A stretch of 64,000 nt of DNA from Mycolicibacter virginiensis (GCF_022374935.2 NZ_CP092430.2:1798001-1862000), one strand, 5' to 3'. Counted from the stretch's first letter, positions 46,758 through 54,798 are shown. Notes: generated by a model from the sequence alone, not told the origin. Program-made: numbers and translations.

Positions 46758-47621
46758 CTAGGCGGAGTGCCGCGCTAAAAAGCCCAGGATGGCGTCGGCG
46801 AAGACGTCGTTGCGGTCCCCGGCGACCATGTGACCGGCCCCGGCAACATCGACGAACTCCACCTGCGGGAACCGGGCCAAGAACTCCTCGGCGTTGGTCG
46901 CGCTGACCAGGTCGCTGAGCTGGCCGCGGACCAGCAGCATCGGTACACCGCCGTCGAGGATGGTCTGCACCGCGGTGTTGAGCCGCTCGACATCGTGGAT
47001 CTCCATCGGTCCCTGGTGCTCGGGACCGCTGATGAACTGCGGGTCCCAGTGCCAGTACCAGCGGTCGCCGCGCCGGCGCAGGTTGGTGGTGAGCCCATTG
47101 AGGTCGGCGGGGCGGGGCCGGTGCGGGTTGTAGGCGGCGATCGCGTCGGCGACCTCATCGAGGGAGTCGAAGCCGGACTCCATGTTCTCGGCCATGAACG
47201 CCTGCACGCGCTGCGCGCCAGAGGCATCCATGTTGGGCACGATGTCGACCAGCACCACCGCACTGGCGGCCCCCGGTGCCAGTTCGCCGCTGAGCAGCAT
47301 CGCGGTGCACCCGCCGAGGGAGGCCCCGACCAGGACCGGGTCCGGCGGCAGGGTGCGCAGCACCTCGTGAACGTCGGCGGCGAAGCTGACCAATCGGTAG
47401 TCGCCCTCGCTCGCCCAATCCGACTCGCCGTGGCCGCGCAGGTCGACGGTGACCGCCTGCCAGCCGCGCTCGGCCACCGCCGCGGCGGCCCGGCCCCAGG
47501 ACCGGCGGGTCTGCCCGCCGCCGTGCAGGAACACCACGGCGCGCGCGTCGGGGTCACCGTGGCGGTCGGCGATGATCCGGACATCGCCGGGCGCGTGGGT
47601 GACGAAGGTTTCCGCGGTCAT
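46758..47621 (-). CDS. Alpha/beta hydrolase
   Basis: The 287-aa cytosolic hydrolase has an oxyanion HGGGQTRRSWG segment, nucleophile elbow GASLGG (Ser), and catalytic His in GAGHMVAGDRND; an acidic residue in the VRGQLSDLVSA segment probably completes the triad. The pattern suits the peroxidase or ester-hydrolase branch; substrate unknown. The ATG has TACTAT 6 nt upstream (minus strand, 47628-47633). Confidence 0.88.
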   Translation of the reverse strand: MTAETFVTHAPGDVRIIADRHGDPDARAVVFLHGGGQTRRSWGRAAAAVAERGWQAVTVDLRGHGESDWASEGDYRLVSFAADVHEVLRTLPPDPVLVGASLGGCTAMLLSGELAPGAASAVVLVDIVPNMDASGAQRVQAFMAENMESGFDSLDEVADAIAAYNPHRPRPADLNGLTTNLRRRGDRWYWHWDPQFISGPEHQGPMEIHDVERLNTAVQTILDGGVPMLLVRGQLSDLVSATNAEEFLARFPQVEFVDVAGAGHMVAGDRNDVFADAILGFLARHSA

Positions 47622-47627
47622 CTTGGG

Positions 47628-47633
47628 ATAGTA
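47628..47633 (-). promoter_or_regulatory. -10 hexamer TACTAT of the hydrolase gene
   Basis: On the minus strand TACTAT is followed by 6 nt and ATG 47621, a leaderless arrangement. Confidence 0.5.
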
Positions 47634-47746
47634 AGCCTAGCTTGGTAATGCTCGATCACTTGCCCGGCAAAACCTATGGTGACCTGCGGGTTCGGGGGAC
47701 TACGATGGCGAGGTCGGGTATTCGGGGAGGATGCTCAGGAGGTTCG

Positions 47747-48514
47747 ATGGCCCGCTATTTTGCCCTGGCCTACGGGGCATTCAACTACCTCGGTTTCCTC
47801 GCGGTTTTCCTGTACCTGGTCGGCTTCCTCGGCAACTTCGTCGTGCCGCGCAGCGTCGACCACGGCCCGCCGGCACCCGTCGGGTTGGCGGTGGTCATCG
47901 ATGTCGCGCTGGTGGCGCTGTTCGCGGTGCAGCACAGCGTGATGGCGCGCCCGGCATTCAAGCGCCTGCTGACCCGTGTGGTGCCCGAGAGCATCGAACG
48001 CAGCACCTACGTTTTGGCATCGAATCTGGTTCTGGTGCTGCTGTATTGGCAGTGGCGGCCGATCCCGACGAGCATCTGGAACCTGACGATGCCCGCGGAG
48101 CGCGCGGTGTTGTGGGGACTGTTCTGGATCGGCTGGGCGATAGCCCTGGCGTCGACGTTCATGATCAGTCACGCGGACCTGTTCGGGCTGCGCCAGGTGT
48201 ACCTCGCGTGGCGATCACAGCCCTACTCCCATGTCGGCTTTCACGCCCGGGCCCTGTACCGGATGGTGCGCCACCCGCTGATGGTGGGGTTCGTGATCGC
48301 GTTCTGGGCGACGCCCACCATGACGGCCGGACACCTGCTGTTCGCGGTCACGGCTACCTGCTTCATCCTGGTCGCGGTGCAGCTGGAGGAGCGCGACCTG
48401 GTGGCCGCGCTCGGCGAGCAATATCGGGAGTATCGCCGCCATGTGCCGATGCTCGTGCCCGGTGGTTTCAGGCGAACGGGTGCAGCGCGAATCGGCCCCA
48501 GGCCAGGAACGTGA
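47747..48514 (+). CDS. mddA: Methanethiol S-methyltransferase MddA
   Basis: The 255-aa integral membrane methyltransferase of the NnrU/isoprenylcysteine-methyltransferase fold makes dimethyl sulphide from methanethiol and S-adenosylmethionine. Five membrane segments are visible. The C-terminal LYRMVRHPLMVGFVIAFWAT and LEERDLVAALGEQYREYRRH motifs (SAM site) match the family. ATG 47747 is fixed by a GGAGG 6 nt upstream; earlier in-frame starts lack family similarity. It overlaps the 3' end of the convergent DoxX-like gene by 47 bp. Confidence 0.85.
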   Translation: MARYFALAYGAFNYLGFLAVFLYLVGFLGNFVVPRSVDHGPPAPVGLAVVIDVALVALFAVQHSVMARPAFKRLLTRVVPESIERSTYVLASNLVLVLLYWQWRPIPTSIWNLTMPAERAVLWGLFWIGWAIALASTFMISHADLFGLRQVYLAWRSQPYSHVGFHARALYRMVRHPLMVGFVIAFWATPTMTAGHLLFAVTATCFILVAVQLEERDLVAALGEQYREYRRHVPMLVPGGFRRTGAARIGPRPGT

Positions 48515-48851
48515 ACAACGCGATAAAGACGACGTCGCCGGCCATGTAAGTCCACTCGCTGCGGCGGAATCGAGTGGTGGCGGCACCGGCCATGAACAGC
48601 ATCAGGCCGGTGGCGGCGAGCGGCACCAGCAATGGTGCCACTCCGACAGCTGCCGGCAGGATCAGGCCGGCCGCGCCGAGCAGCTTGATGGTGCCAATGG
48701 CTGTGAGGTGGCCGTCGCCGAAATCGTCGACCCAGTGCTGATTGGCGCCCAATGCCCGGTATTTGGCCCGGGGCAGCAGTAGCAGGGTGGCGCCGCCGAT
48801 GGCATACGCGGCAGCGGCGACGCCGGCGATGATCCACAGGGCGGTGTTCAT
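48468..48851 (-). CDS. DoxX-like membrane protein
   Basis: The 127-aa protein has four membrane spans in the DoxX/DoxX-like pattern (YRALGANQHWVDDFGDGHLT followed by AIGTIKLLGAAGLILPAAVG). The family is tied to redox stress at the membrane. ATG 48851 has GAAGGAG 7 nt upstream. It is divergent from the ECF41 sigma gene with 79 bp between starts; DoxX-like genes are common targets of ECF41-type sigma factors. Its 3' end overlaps mddA antisense. Confidence 0.85.
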   Translation of the reverse strand: MNTALWIIAGVAAAAYAIGGATLLLLPRAKYRALGANQHWVDDFGDGHLTAIGTIKLLGAAGLILPAAVGVAPLLVPLAATGLMLFMAGAATTRFRRSEWTYMAGDVVFIALFTFLAWGRFALHPFA

Positions 48852-48866
48852 GGCGTACTCCTTCGT

Positions 48867-48929
48867 GGTTACCTCGGTCGGGTGGGGTTCGTCATTACCT
48901 ATGACGGACTGCCACCACGAGAGGTAACC
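48867..48929. promoter_or_regulatory. 9-bp inverted repeat between DoxX and sigma genes
   Basis: GGTTACCTC (48867-48875) and GAGGTAACC (48921-48929) are exact inverted copies. Each lies in the leader just upstream of one of the two divergent genes. They may be binding sites of a shared factor or 5' leader elements. Confidence 0.4.
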
Positions 48930-48930
48930 G

Positions 48931-49818
48931 ATGACCACCGAAACGCAGCTGGCACAGGCATTCGAGCAGCAGCGTCATCGCCTGCTGGCTTTGGCCTACC
49001 GGGTGCTCGGTTCGGGGTCCGACGCCGAAGATGCGGTCCAGGAGGCGTGGCTGCGGCTGTCCCGCCAGAACGTTGCGGCGATCGACAATCTGCCGGGGTG
49101 GTTGACGACGGTGATCAGCCGTATCTGCATCGACATCCTGCGTTCGCGCACCGCCCGGCCCGAGGTGTCGATCGATCAGGACCTGCCGGACTTCGTCGTG
49201 ACTGATGACCGCGAGACCCCCGAAGACGCTGCGGTGCTGTCGGATTCAGTCGGGCTGGCGCTGCTGGTCGTGCTGGGGTCGCTGCGACCCGAGGAACGGC
49301 TCGCGTTCGTGCTGCACGACATGTTCGCCGTGCCCTTCGTTGAGATCGGGCCGATCGTGGGCAAGTCCGCTGATGCCGCCAAGATGCTGGCCAGCCGGGC
49401 TCGCCGCAAGGTCCAGGACGTACCCGCGCCGACCGGCGATCGGCGTGCGCAGCGTGAAGTGGTCGATGCCTTTCTGGCCGCCGCGCAGGACGGGGACTTC
49501 GACGCTCTGCTGCGGGTACTCGACCCTGATGTCACCTGGCGTCAGCACACGGCGCGGGGGGTGACCGTGACAACCGGATCAGGCGCGGTCGTGGAGGCGG
49601 TCCGTCGAGGTCAGGGGGCGCGCATCGCCGCGCGTCGTGTCCTGGTCAACGGCGACCCGGGAATTCTGGGCTGGGGCCCGACGGGCCGGCCGCTGGCCTT
49701 GATGGCGTGCACGGTCCGGGACGGTCGACTGGTGGGCATCGTGTCGATCGCCGACCCGGTCCGCTTGGCCGGTATGGATCTGCCCGATTCAACCGAGGAG
49801 TCCGACAGCGACCATTAG
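48931..49818 (+). CDS. ECF41-type sigma factor with SnoaL-like C-domain
   Basis: The 295-aa sigma factor has sigma region 2 (about 10-80; LALAYRVLGSGSDAEDAVQEAWLRLSRQ), region 4 (about 105-165; SLRPEERLAFVLHDMFAVPFVEIGPIVGKS) and a SnoaL-like extension (about 180-290). In the ECF41/SigJ class this extension replaces a separate anti-sigma factor and controls activity. Typical targets are DoxX, carboxymuconolactone decarboxylase or oxidoreductase genes; a DoxX-like gene is divergent here and AhpD/MDR genes lie 3-4 kb away. The ATG has GAGAGG upstream. Confidence 0.92.
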   Translation: MTTETQLAQAFEQQRHRLLALAYRVLGSGSDAEDAVQEAWLRLSRQNVAAIDNLPGWLTTVISRICIDILRSRTARPEVSIDQDLPDFVVTDDRETPEDAAVLSDSVGLALLVVLGSLRPEERLAFVLHDMFAVPFVEIGPIVGKSADAAKMLASRARRKVQDVPAPTGDRRAQREVVDAFLAAAQDGDFDALLRVLDPDVTWRQHTARGVTVTTGSGAVVEAVRRGQGARIAARRVLVNGDPGILGWGPTGRPLALMACTVRDGRLVGIVSIADPVRLAGMDLPDSTEESDSDH

Positions 49819-49836
49819 CCAGCGTTCCCCGCGTGC

Positions 49837-49877
49837 CGATGAGGAAGGCCCCGCTGCCCGCGGAGCCTTCCTCATCG
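49837..49877 (+). terminator. Strong terminator hairpin after the sigma gene
   Basis: CGATGAGGAAGGC and GCCTTCCTCATCG form a perfect 13-bp stem with a 15-nt GC-rich loop, 18 bp after the stop. No long T-run follows. Confidence 0.65.
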
Positions 49878-49940
49878 ATTGCCTACGGCTGTTTGCCGAC
49901 GTTGTGGACACGCCTGCGCCGCTTGCTGGTTGGTGGGCGA

Positions 49941-50093
49941 TCAGTGCTCGTCGTAGTGGTCCCCGTGAGCGGCGTGACGATGACCATCGTGTAGGTAGTC
50001 CACGTGGTCGCCGTGCTGAATCGCCTCGTGGCCGCAGTCGGGGCCGTGGGTGTGTTCGGTGTGGGAGTGGGTCTGGTGCTCTGTCGTGTTCAT
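49941..50093 (-). CDS. Histidine-rich metal-binding peptide
   Basis: The 50-aa peptide is about one-third His (13-15 residues) with several Asp/Glu and one Cys: HQTHSHTEHTHGPDCGHEAI near the N-terminus, then HVDYLHDGHRHAAHGDHYDEH. There is no membrane span or signal peptide. It is suited to bind Zn, Ni or Cu, as a store, chaperone or detoxifying peptide. The ATG 50093 follows TAGCGT by 7 nt, a leaderless arrangement, and an inverted repeat overlaps the -35 region, pointing to a metalloregulator. An upstream ATG at 50135 is unlikely. Confidence 0.75.
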   Translation of the reverse strand: MNTTEHQTHSHTEHTHGPDCGHEAIQHGDHVDYLHDGHRHAAHGDHYDEH

Positions 50094-50100
50094 GGCAGCG

Positions 50101-50106
50101 ACGCTA
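50101..50106 (-). promoter_or_regulatory. -10 hexamer TAGCGT of the His-rich peptide gene
   Basis: On the minus strand TAGCGT is followed by 7 nt and ATG 50093. Confidence 0.45.
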
Positions 50107-50112
50107 CATGAC

Positions 50113-50132
50113 ATATGCAGACATTGCAATAT
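50113..50132. promoter_or_regulatory. AT-rich imperfect inverted repeat, candidate metalloregulator site
   Basis: ATATGCAGACATTGCAATAT is a near-palindrome (arms ATATGCA and TGCAATAT, one extra A). It covers the spacer and -35 region of the His-rich peptide promoter. The layout resembles ArsR/SmtB-family operators of mycobacteria. Confidence 0.45.
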
Positions 50133-50268
50133 CACGATGATTGGACGTGTCGTCGGTGCGTGACGTGGCGGACGAGCTCGGCGGTTCCCGGACGTGGATG
50201 GGGATCACGGCGCATGGAGACGGCCCTGGCGCGGCATGGCACGATGGTTCCCGCGCGCATGCGTATCA

Positions 50269-50342
50269 GGGGCGGTAGCTCAGTTGGTTAGAGCCGTGGA
50301 CTCATAATCCATTGGTCGCGGGTTCGAGCCCCGCCCGCCCTA
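50269..50342 (+). tRNA. tRNA with CAT anticodon (Ile2 or elongator Met)
   Basis: A 74-nt cloverleaf. Acceptor GGGGCGG pairs with CCGCCCT (one G-T). The D-arm is TAGCTCAGTTGGTTAGAGC, the anticodon loop CTCATAA carries CAT, the T-arm is GCGGGTTCGAGCCCCGC, discriminator A, encoded CCA at 50343-50345. The GACTCATAATCCATTGGTCG section resembles tRNA-Ile2, in which CAT is modified to lysidine, but elongator Met tRNAs share it, so isotype is open. It is not an initiator, which would have a mismatched first pair. Confidence 0.9.
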
Positions 50343-50434
50343 CCAAGTTCGTTTTTGTCTTACGTCGGGGGACGTCGACGCGCTCTAGGCGGTGTTGAGC
50401 CGAGCGTCGCCCGGCTCAACACCTCACCTAGAGA

Positions 50435-51196
50435 TCACACGGCAAAGAACGAGTTGAACAGCGCTTGGATCAGGTCGCCGGTGTCGAGCGTTGGAATGTC
50501 GTTGAACGTGGTCAACCCGTCGACAGTCGATGTGGCTGAATCGATTTGCTCTGGTGTCAGCCCGAGATAGACCTGATGGAGTGCCAGGCCGTAGAACAGG
50601 TCCTGCCAACTTGTGTTCCCGAACAACAGGTCCCACCAGCTCTTGCCCAAGTTGTCCGCGAAGACGTCGCCTTGGATGTTGAACACTTCGGTGGGATAGA
50701 GGTCGGTGGGGACCGCGGCGGGGTTGGCGCCGAGCATCACGAAACGCAAGGCGTCGGTGGGGACGCCGGCATCAGCGAGTTGCTCCTGGGCGTAGGAGGC
50801 GATGAGGCTGCTCTGGGAGTACGTGAAAATGGTCAGCGGGTCGCTGCACACGCCCGAGGCGTCGCAGCCCATCTCGCCGGCGTTGTAGTCGGCGAGGATC
50901 GCGTCGACGAGGATGGCTTGACCCTCCGGAACGCTGCTCAAGAAGTCCCAGCTGTTGGGCATACTCAGCGCCACGGAAGACGCGACGGTGCCGCCGTAAC
51001 CCAGCGGATCGAGGTACAGGTCGATCCCGTTGCTGATGTAGTTGGCAGTCGGTGTCGCAATGCCCGTTGGGCCCAGGACCAACGCGTCGGTTGAGCCATA
51101 GAGGAAGTCGTACTGGTTGTCGTTGGCGGCGTTGGCTGCACCGGCGAATGCCAACGCAGCGCCACATAGTGCGACGCCGAAGATGATTTTCTTCAT
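50435..51196 (-). CDS. Secreted PE-PPE-domain hydrolase without PE/PPE domain
   Basis: The 253-aa protein has a clear signal peptide (MKKIIFGVALCGAALAFAGAANA) with an AxA cleavage site. The mature part is a PE-PPE domain (PF08237), an alpha/beta-hydrolase fold of mycobacteria seen C-terminal to PE or PPE domains. Here it stands alone and would go through the Sec route. The nucleophile motif is TYSQSS. A probable Cys pair (GEMGCDASGVC) lies before it. Members have esterase or acyltransferase activity. The start has AAGGGGG upstream. Confidence 0.88.
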   Translation of the reverse strand: MKKIIFGVALCGAALAFAGAANAANDNQYDFLYGSTDALVLGPTGIATPTANYISNGIDLYLDPLGYGGTVASSVALSMPNSWDFLSSVPEGQAILVDAILADYNAGEMGCDASGVCSDPLTIFTYSQSSLIASYAQEQLADAGVPTDALRFVMLGANPAAVPTDLYPTEVFNIQGDVFADNLGKSWWDLLFGNTSWQDLFYGLALHQVYLGLTPEQIDSATSTVDGLTTFNDIPTLDTGDLIQALFNSFFAV

Positions 51197-51581
51197 CGAA
51201 CCCCCTTGTTCGGAGCGCTAACTGGTGGTGTCGCCAAGTGGGTTGCACGGCAAGCGATTACGTTGCCCGACATATCCCCAGCAGATGTCGGACCGTACGC
51301 TGTGCCGCCAGCTGGCAACTGACAGGATTGTTGCAACTGGCGTCAATTTTTGCCTTGGAATTTGACAGATCCGCTGAATCAAATCCTTAGCGTCCGGCCA
51401 GCTGATGTGCTAAAGAAGGCTGCGGGCTGGCATAAGAAGACTTAGGTCCGTTCTTGAGGACTAAACCAAGTGATGGCCGGCCGTGCGGATTCGCTTTGCT
51501 CTGCAAGCGGCATGCCTAAAAGTCGCCAATTCCTGGGCTGACCAGGGTGCCCAGAGTTACCGTAGTGGCTCCTGTCATGAA
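51197..51581. other. 385-bp gap between the hydrolase and GjpA-like genes
   Basis: It is clearly AT-richer than the flanks and should hold both divergent promoters. TTGAGGACTAAA at 51454-51465 matches 11 of 12 positions of one half of the DosR box (TTSGGGACTWWA), but the other half is poor. A TAGGTCC at 51442-51448 partly mirrors it. No coding frame was supported. Confidence 0.4.
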
Positions 51582-52472
51582 ATGAGTGTTGTGGGATTAG
51601 TCAGTCACTCCCGGGTCACCGTCGGCATTGCAGCACTGGCTGCGGGCGCCCTGATCGCGACGCCGTCGGTGACGCCGCCCGCTGCCGTCGTCGCGCGCGC
51701 AGTCGAGCTGACGGCCAGCCCATTCGACCCGTATGTGGACCTGATCACCAACACCTTCAACAATCTGGGCACCATCGGCGCGCACTGGCTGGAAGACCCG
51801 CTGCCCATCACGGTGCAGCTGGCCACCAACGGGTTCGACTACGCGCAGCGGACGTTCGAGGCATTCGGGGATACCGCCCAGTCATTCGTCGATGGGCTGA
51901 TCAACCTGCCCGACCAGCTCGACACCCTGTTCAGTGCCATCTCGTCGAGCGATATCACCGCGGCGCTGGGCCAGGCGATCAGCATCGTCATTAGCGCCTT
52001 TCCGGTGCTGGGGCTGGTGGACCGCCTGGTGGCGATCCCCATCGACATCGTCGGCAACATGGTGAACGCGGCAATGGCCACGCTGCACGCAGTGCAGGTG
52101 CCGGTCGGGCTTGCCGCGCTCACCTCCCTGCAGGCCGTCGTCGCCGAATTCGAAACGCTCGCCCGCAATTTCGTCGATGAGCTGTCGGCCGGCGATATCA
52201 CCGGCGCACTGTTCGGGCTGATCGGCGCGCCGGCCGACCTCCTCAACGCCTATCTCAACAGCGAAGCCCCAGGCCTGGCCGGACTGCTGGCGCCCTTCCA
52301 AGATGTGAACCAGACGGGTTTCGTCGATGCTTTGGTGAACTATCTGCCGCGCGCTGTCGCCGAAGCGATCGGCGCTTCGTACGCGCCGCTCGAGGGTTCG
52401 CCGGCACCGGACCTCGGCGATTTCGACCTGGGGGACTCGGGAGAGCCGAGCGCTCTACTGGCTGACTTCTGA
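51582..52472 (+). CDS. Secreted GjpA-like envelope protein (tentative)
   Basis: The 296-aa protein begins with a signal peptide (SRVTVGIAALAAGALIATPS), followed by VVARAVELTASPFDPYVDLI. The rest is an Ala/Leu-rich helical region with regularly spaced hydrophobic stretches and an acidic tail (PDLGDFDLGDSGEPSALLADF). This pattern resembles the mycobacterial GjpA/outer-membrane-porin-like group of proteins; the assignment is from appearance only. It may sit in the outer membrane or be secreted. The ATG at 51582 is the likely start; upstream frame (51483) has no signal-like sequence. Confidence 0.7.
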   Translation: MSVVGLVSHSRVTVGIAALAAGALIATPSVTPPAAVVARAVELTASPFDPYVDLITNTFNNLGTIGAHWLEDPLPITVQLATNGFDYAQRTFEAFGDTAQSFVDGLINLPDQLDTLFSAISSSDITAALGQAISIVISAFPVLGLVDRLVAIPIDIVGNMVNAAMATLHAVQVPVGLAALTSLQAVVAEFETLARNFVDELSAGDITGALFGLIGAPADLLNAYLNSEAPGLAGLLAPFQDVNQTGFVDALVNYLPRAVAEAIGASYAPLEGSPAPDLGDFDLGDSGEPSALLADF

Positions 52473-52654
52473 GCCGACGGCAGGCGCGACGCATCGAATG
52501 GTGCATAGCTGACGTGAGCGTAAGCCAAGTTAATCCGAAGAATTCATTGAGTTCGATCTGTGATCGTGTCGTGTTACCACTGTGATTTCTGTTGCTCATT
52601 GTTACGGAAGTTGCCTGAGGGTTCCGGGGGTCGTAACCGTGAGGAGTTTGGCCT

Positions 52655-54727
52655 GTGGTGGATGGGGCGACAGTTGAGCGTTCTCGGCGCCACTTCGGAT
52701 GGGCTGACACCACCAGGATCGGCGCCCGCCGGTTGCGCTGGACCGCGGTAATCGCCGTGCTGTCAGTACTTTCCGGCGGCGCCGGGGCCGCGGTGGGTTT
52801 CCCGGGGGTGGCGTCGGCGGCCGGCGCCCAGCCGCAGAGCGTGGTGGCCGTGACCACCACCGCCACCCCGGTCAGCGCGGGACTGATTGCCATGCCGGCG
52901 AACCCGGCCACGCAGTTCACCATCGTCACCCCACCGGCGAACGGTACGGCGACGGTCACCGGCGCCACCTTTACCTACACCCCGGCCAACGGCTTCGTCG
53001 GTACCGATGCCTTCAGCTACGCCACCACCGACGGCTCGGGGGTCTCGACGCCGGCCACCGTCGGTATCACGGTGATGTCGCCGTCTTCCGCGCCGCCGTC
53101 ACTGGCTACCGCCTGTACCGACTTAGGCCCGGCGTTCACCCCGGTCTGTACGGCGATCGGCAGTGTCACGGACCCGCTGGTGAACGCCTGCAGCACAGTC
53201 GGTTCCGTGGAGGCATGCAGTTGGTTCGGCGGCAACAAGCACGGACTGATCAGCGCCTGCTTCGACGTCGCCACCGGGCAGCTGGCGGCGACCTGTAAGA
53301 CGCTCGACGCGGCGGCGCAGCTGGTAGCCAGCCAGTGCCGGGTGATCAACGGCCCGATCGACTACTGCGCCCTGCGCAACGGCAGCCCCATCGGCGAGCG
53401 GTCCGTGCAGAACTATCTGGCTGGCCCGGTGCACAAGGCACTGGCGCAGCAGTACCGGCTGAGCCTGAGTCTGCCGCTGGGGGAGGCCCAGATACCTGCC
53501 ACCCACAACTCGTTCAACTACACCAACGCCAACGTCCCGCCGACGTTGTCGGGCATGGATCCCGACCAGCTGTATTCGTTGGTCAACCAACTCGACTTGG
53601 ACATGCGGTTCCTCGAGCTCGACCTGCACTGGTACCCCAGCCTGGGTGCCCCCGGCGGCTACGCACCGATCTTGTGTCATGGCTTCGACAACCACCTGGG
53701 CTGCACCTTCGAACGGCCCGCGGTCTCGGGCTTGCAAGAGATCCGGCGCTGGCTGGACGCCCACCCTGACCAGGTGATCGTCCTCTACATCGAGAATCGG
53801 CTCGATGACCCCGTCGACGACATCACCAAGTCGCTGCCGGCCGGGGCCGCGGTCATCGAGAGCACGCTGGGCAATACCTCGGCGCGTGACCTGCTGTTCC
53901 GTCCGTCGCAGGTGCAGCCCGGTTCCTCCTGTGACACCCAGCCGATTCCCATGGGCGTGAGCATGGCTCAGATCCTCGCGAGCGGCAAACAGGTGCTGCT
54001 CTTCACCAATAGCGGCTGTGGCCACAACGCGGCGTGGGATGCGCTCGGCTTCAACGACAGCAACGTCGCGGAAAAGGGGAGGCCGGTCACCGTGCAGTAC
54101 CCCGACTGCTACTTCAGCAGAGCGCAATACGAGAGCTCATACACGCGGTTCTTCGACTCCAGCACGCTGGTCGACGTGCTCGCCGGTGGCGGCAATGCCC
54201 AGCCCATGACGTCCGCCGATATCCACGAGATGATGAAATGCGGTGCCAACGCGCCTGGCCCGAACTTCCTGGACCCACACGCTGACCAGCTGGCGGGCTT
54301 CGCGTGGAGCTGGTCCTACGGCCAACCGCTGTCCAGCCCCACCCAGCAGTGCGCCGTGCATAACGGCGACGGTCGCTTCCAAGCCGAGGCCTGCGGCCAA
54401 TTCCTGCCCTACGCCTGCCAGGCGCCCGACGGCTGGCACATCAGCTCCGGCACCGGCCAGTTCGCCGGTGGCGCACTCGCGTGCGTCGGGCAGGGTGCCT
54501 TCGCCGTGCCGCGTACCGGGTATCAGAACGAACTGCTCAAGGCAGCCAAGGCCCAGGCCGGCGTCGACCGGGTCTGGCTCGCCTACACCGCTGGCAACGA
54601 TGGCAACTGGAGCATGGGATCAACGCCACCGCCGGCCCCGTCGACCCAGCTGCGGCCGGCCACGCCGAGCCTGCCGGCGTACCCGGTGGAGCTGCCCGAG
54701 CTGCTGGGCCCGGTCACGGTGTCTTAA
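52655..54727 (+). CDS. Exported PI-PLC-like phosphodiesterase with Ig-like domain
   Basis: The 690-aa protein has a signal/anchor segment (about 28-58), a cadherin/Big_9-like Ig domain (about 70-140; TVTGATFTYTPANGFVGTDA), a Cys-rich linker (about 150-235) and a PI-PLC X-type TIM-barrel (about 270-680). Catalytic-looking residues are present: IPATHNSFNY (first His), FLELDLHWYP (acidic pair) and LCHGFDNH (second His region). It should act on phosphoinositide or a related glycan-lipid at the outside; the substrate is not known. A Pro-rich tail follows. GAGGAG lies 9-10 nt upstream of the GTG. Confidence 0.85.
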   Translation: MVDGATVERSRRHFGWADTTRIGARRLRWTAVIAVLSVLSGGAGAAVGFPGVASAAGAQPQSVVAVTTTATPVSAGLIAMPANPATQFTIVTPPANGTATVTGATFTYTPANGFVGTDAFSYATTDGSGVSTPATVGITVMSPSSAPPSLATACTDLGPAFTPVCTAIGSVTDPLVNACSTVGSVEACSWFGGNKHGLISACFDVATGQLAATCKTLDAAAQLVASQCRVINGPIDYCALRNGSPIGERSVQNYLAGPVHKALAQQYRLSLSLPLGEAQIPATHNSFNYTNANVPPTLSGMDPDQLYSLVNQLDLDMRFLELDLHWYPSLGAPGGYAPILCHGFDNHLGCTFERPAVSGLQEIRRWLDAHPDQVIVLYIENRLDDPVDDITKSLPAGAAVIESTLGNTSARDLLFRPSQVQPGSSCDTQPIPMGVSMAQILASGKQVLLFTNSGCGHNAAWDALGFNDSNVAEKGRPVTVQYPDCYFSRAQYESSYTRFFDSSTLVDVLAGGGNAQPMTSADIHEMMKCGANAPGPNFLDPHADQLAGFAWSWSYGQPLSSPTQQCAVHNGDGRFQAEACGQFLPYACQAPDGWHISSGTGQFAGGALACVGQGAFAVPRTGYQNELLKAAKAQAGVDRVWLAYTAGNDGNWSMGSTPPPAPSTQLRPATPSLPAYPVELPELLGPVTVS

Positions 54728-54753
54728 GGCTGCCCCGCACCTATACACCGCCA

Positions 54754-54779
54754 ATCGTGCCATTGACAAATGGCACGAT
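54754..54779. promoter_or_regulatory. 26-bp perfect dyad over the -35 box of the lipase operon
   Basis: ATCGTGCCATT and AATGGCACGAT are exact 11-bp inverted arms around GACA. The centre forms TTGACA (54763-54768), a consensus -35. Seventeen bp later lies TGTTGT (54786-54791), then 7 nt and the GTG at 54799. A repressor bound here would block the promoter. The hairpin could also end the upstream transcript. Confidence 0.6.
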
Positions 54780-54798
54780 CGCTGGTGTTGTGTGTGCC

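Noticed and set aside
48852..48930. A canonical ECF41 promoter (TGTCACA-type) before the DoxX-like gene.
   Set aside because: No match was seen on either strand of the gap.
50269..50345. A genomic island attached at the tRNA with CAT anticodon.
   Set aside because: No integrase and no repeat of the tRNA 3' end was found downstream in the window.
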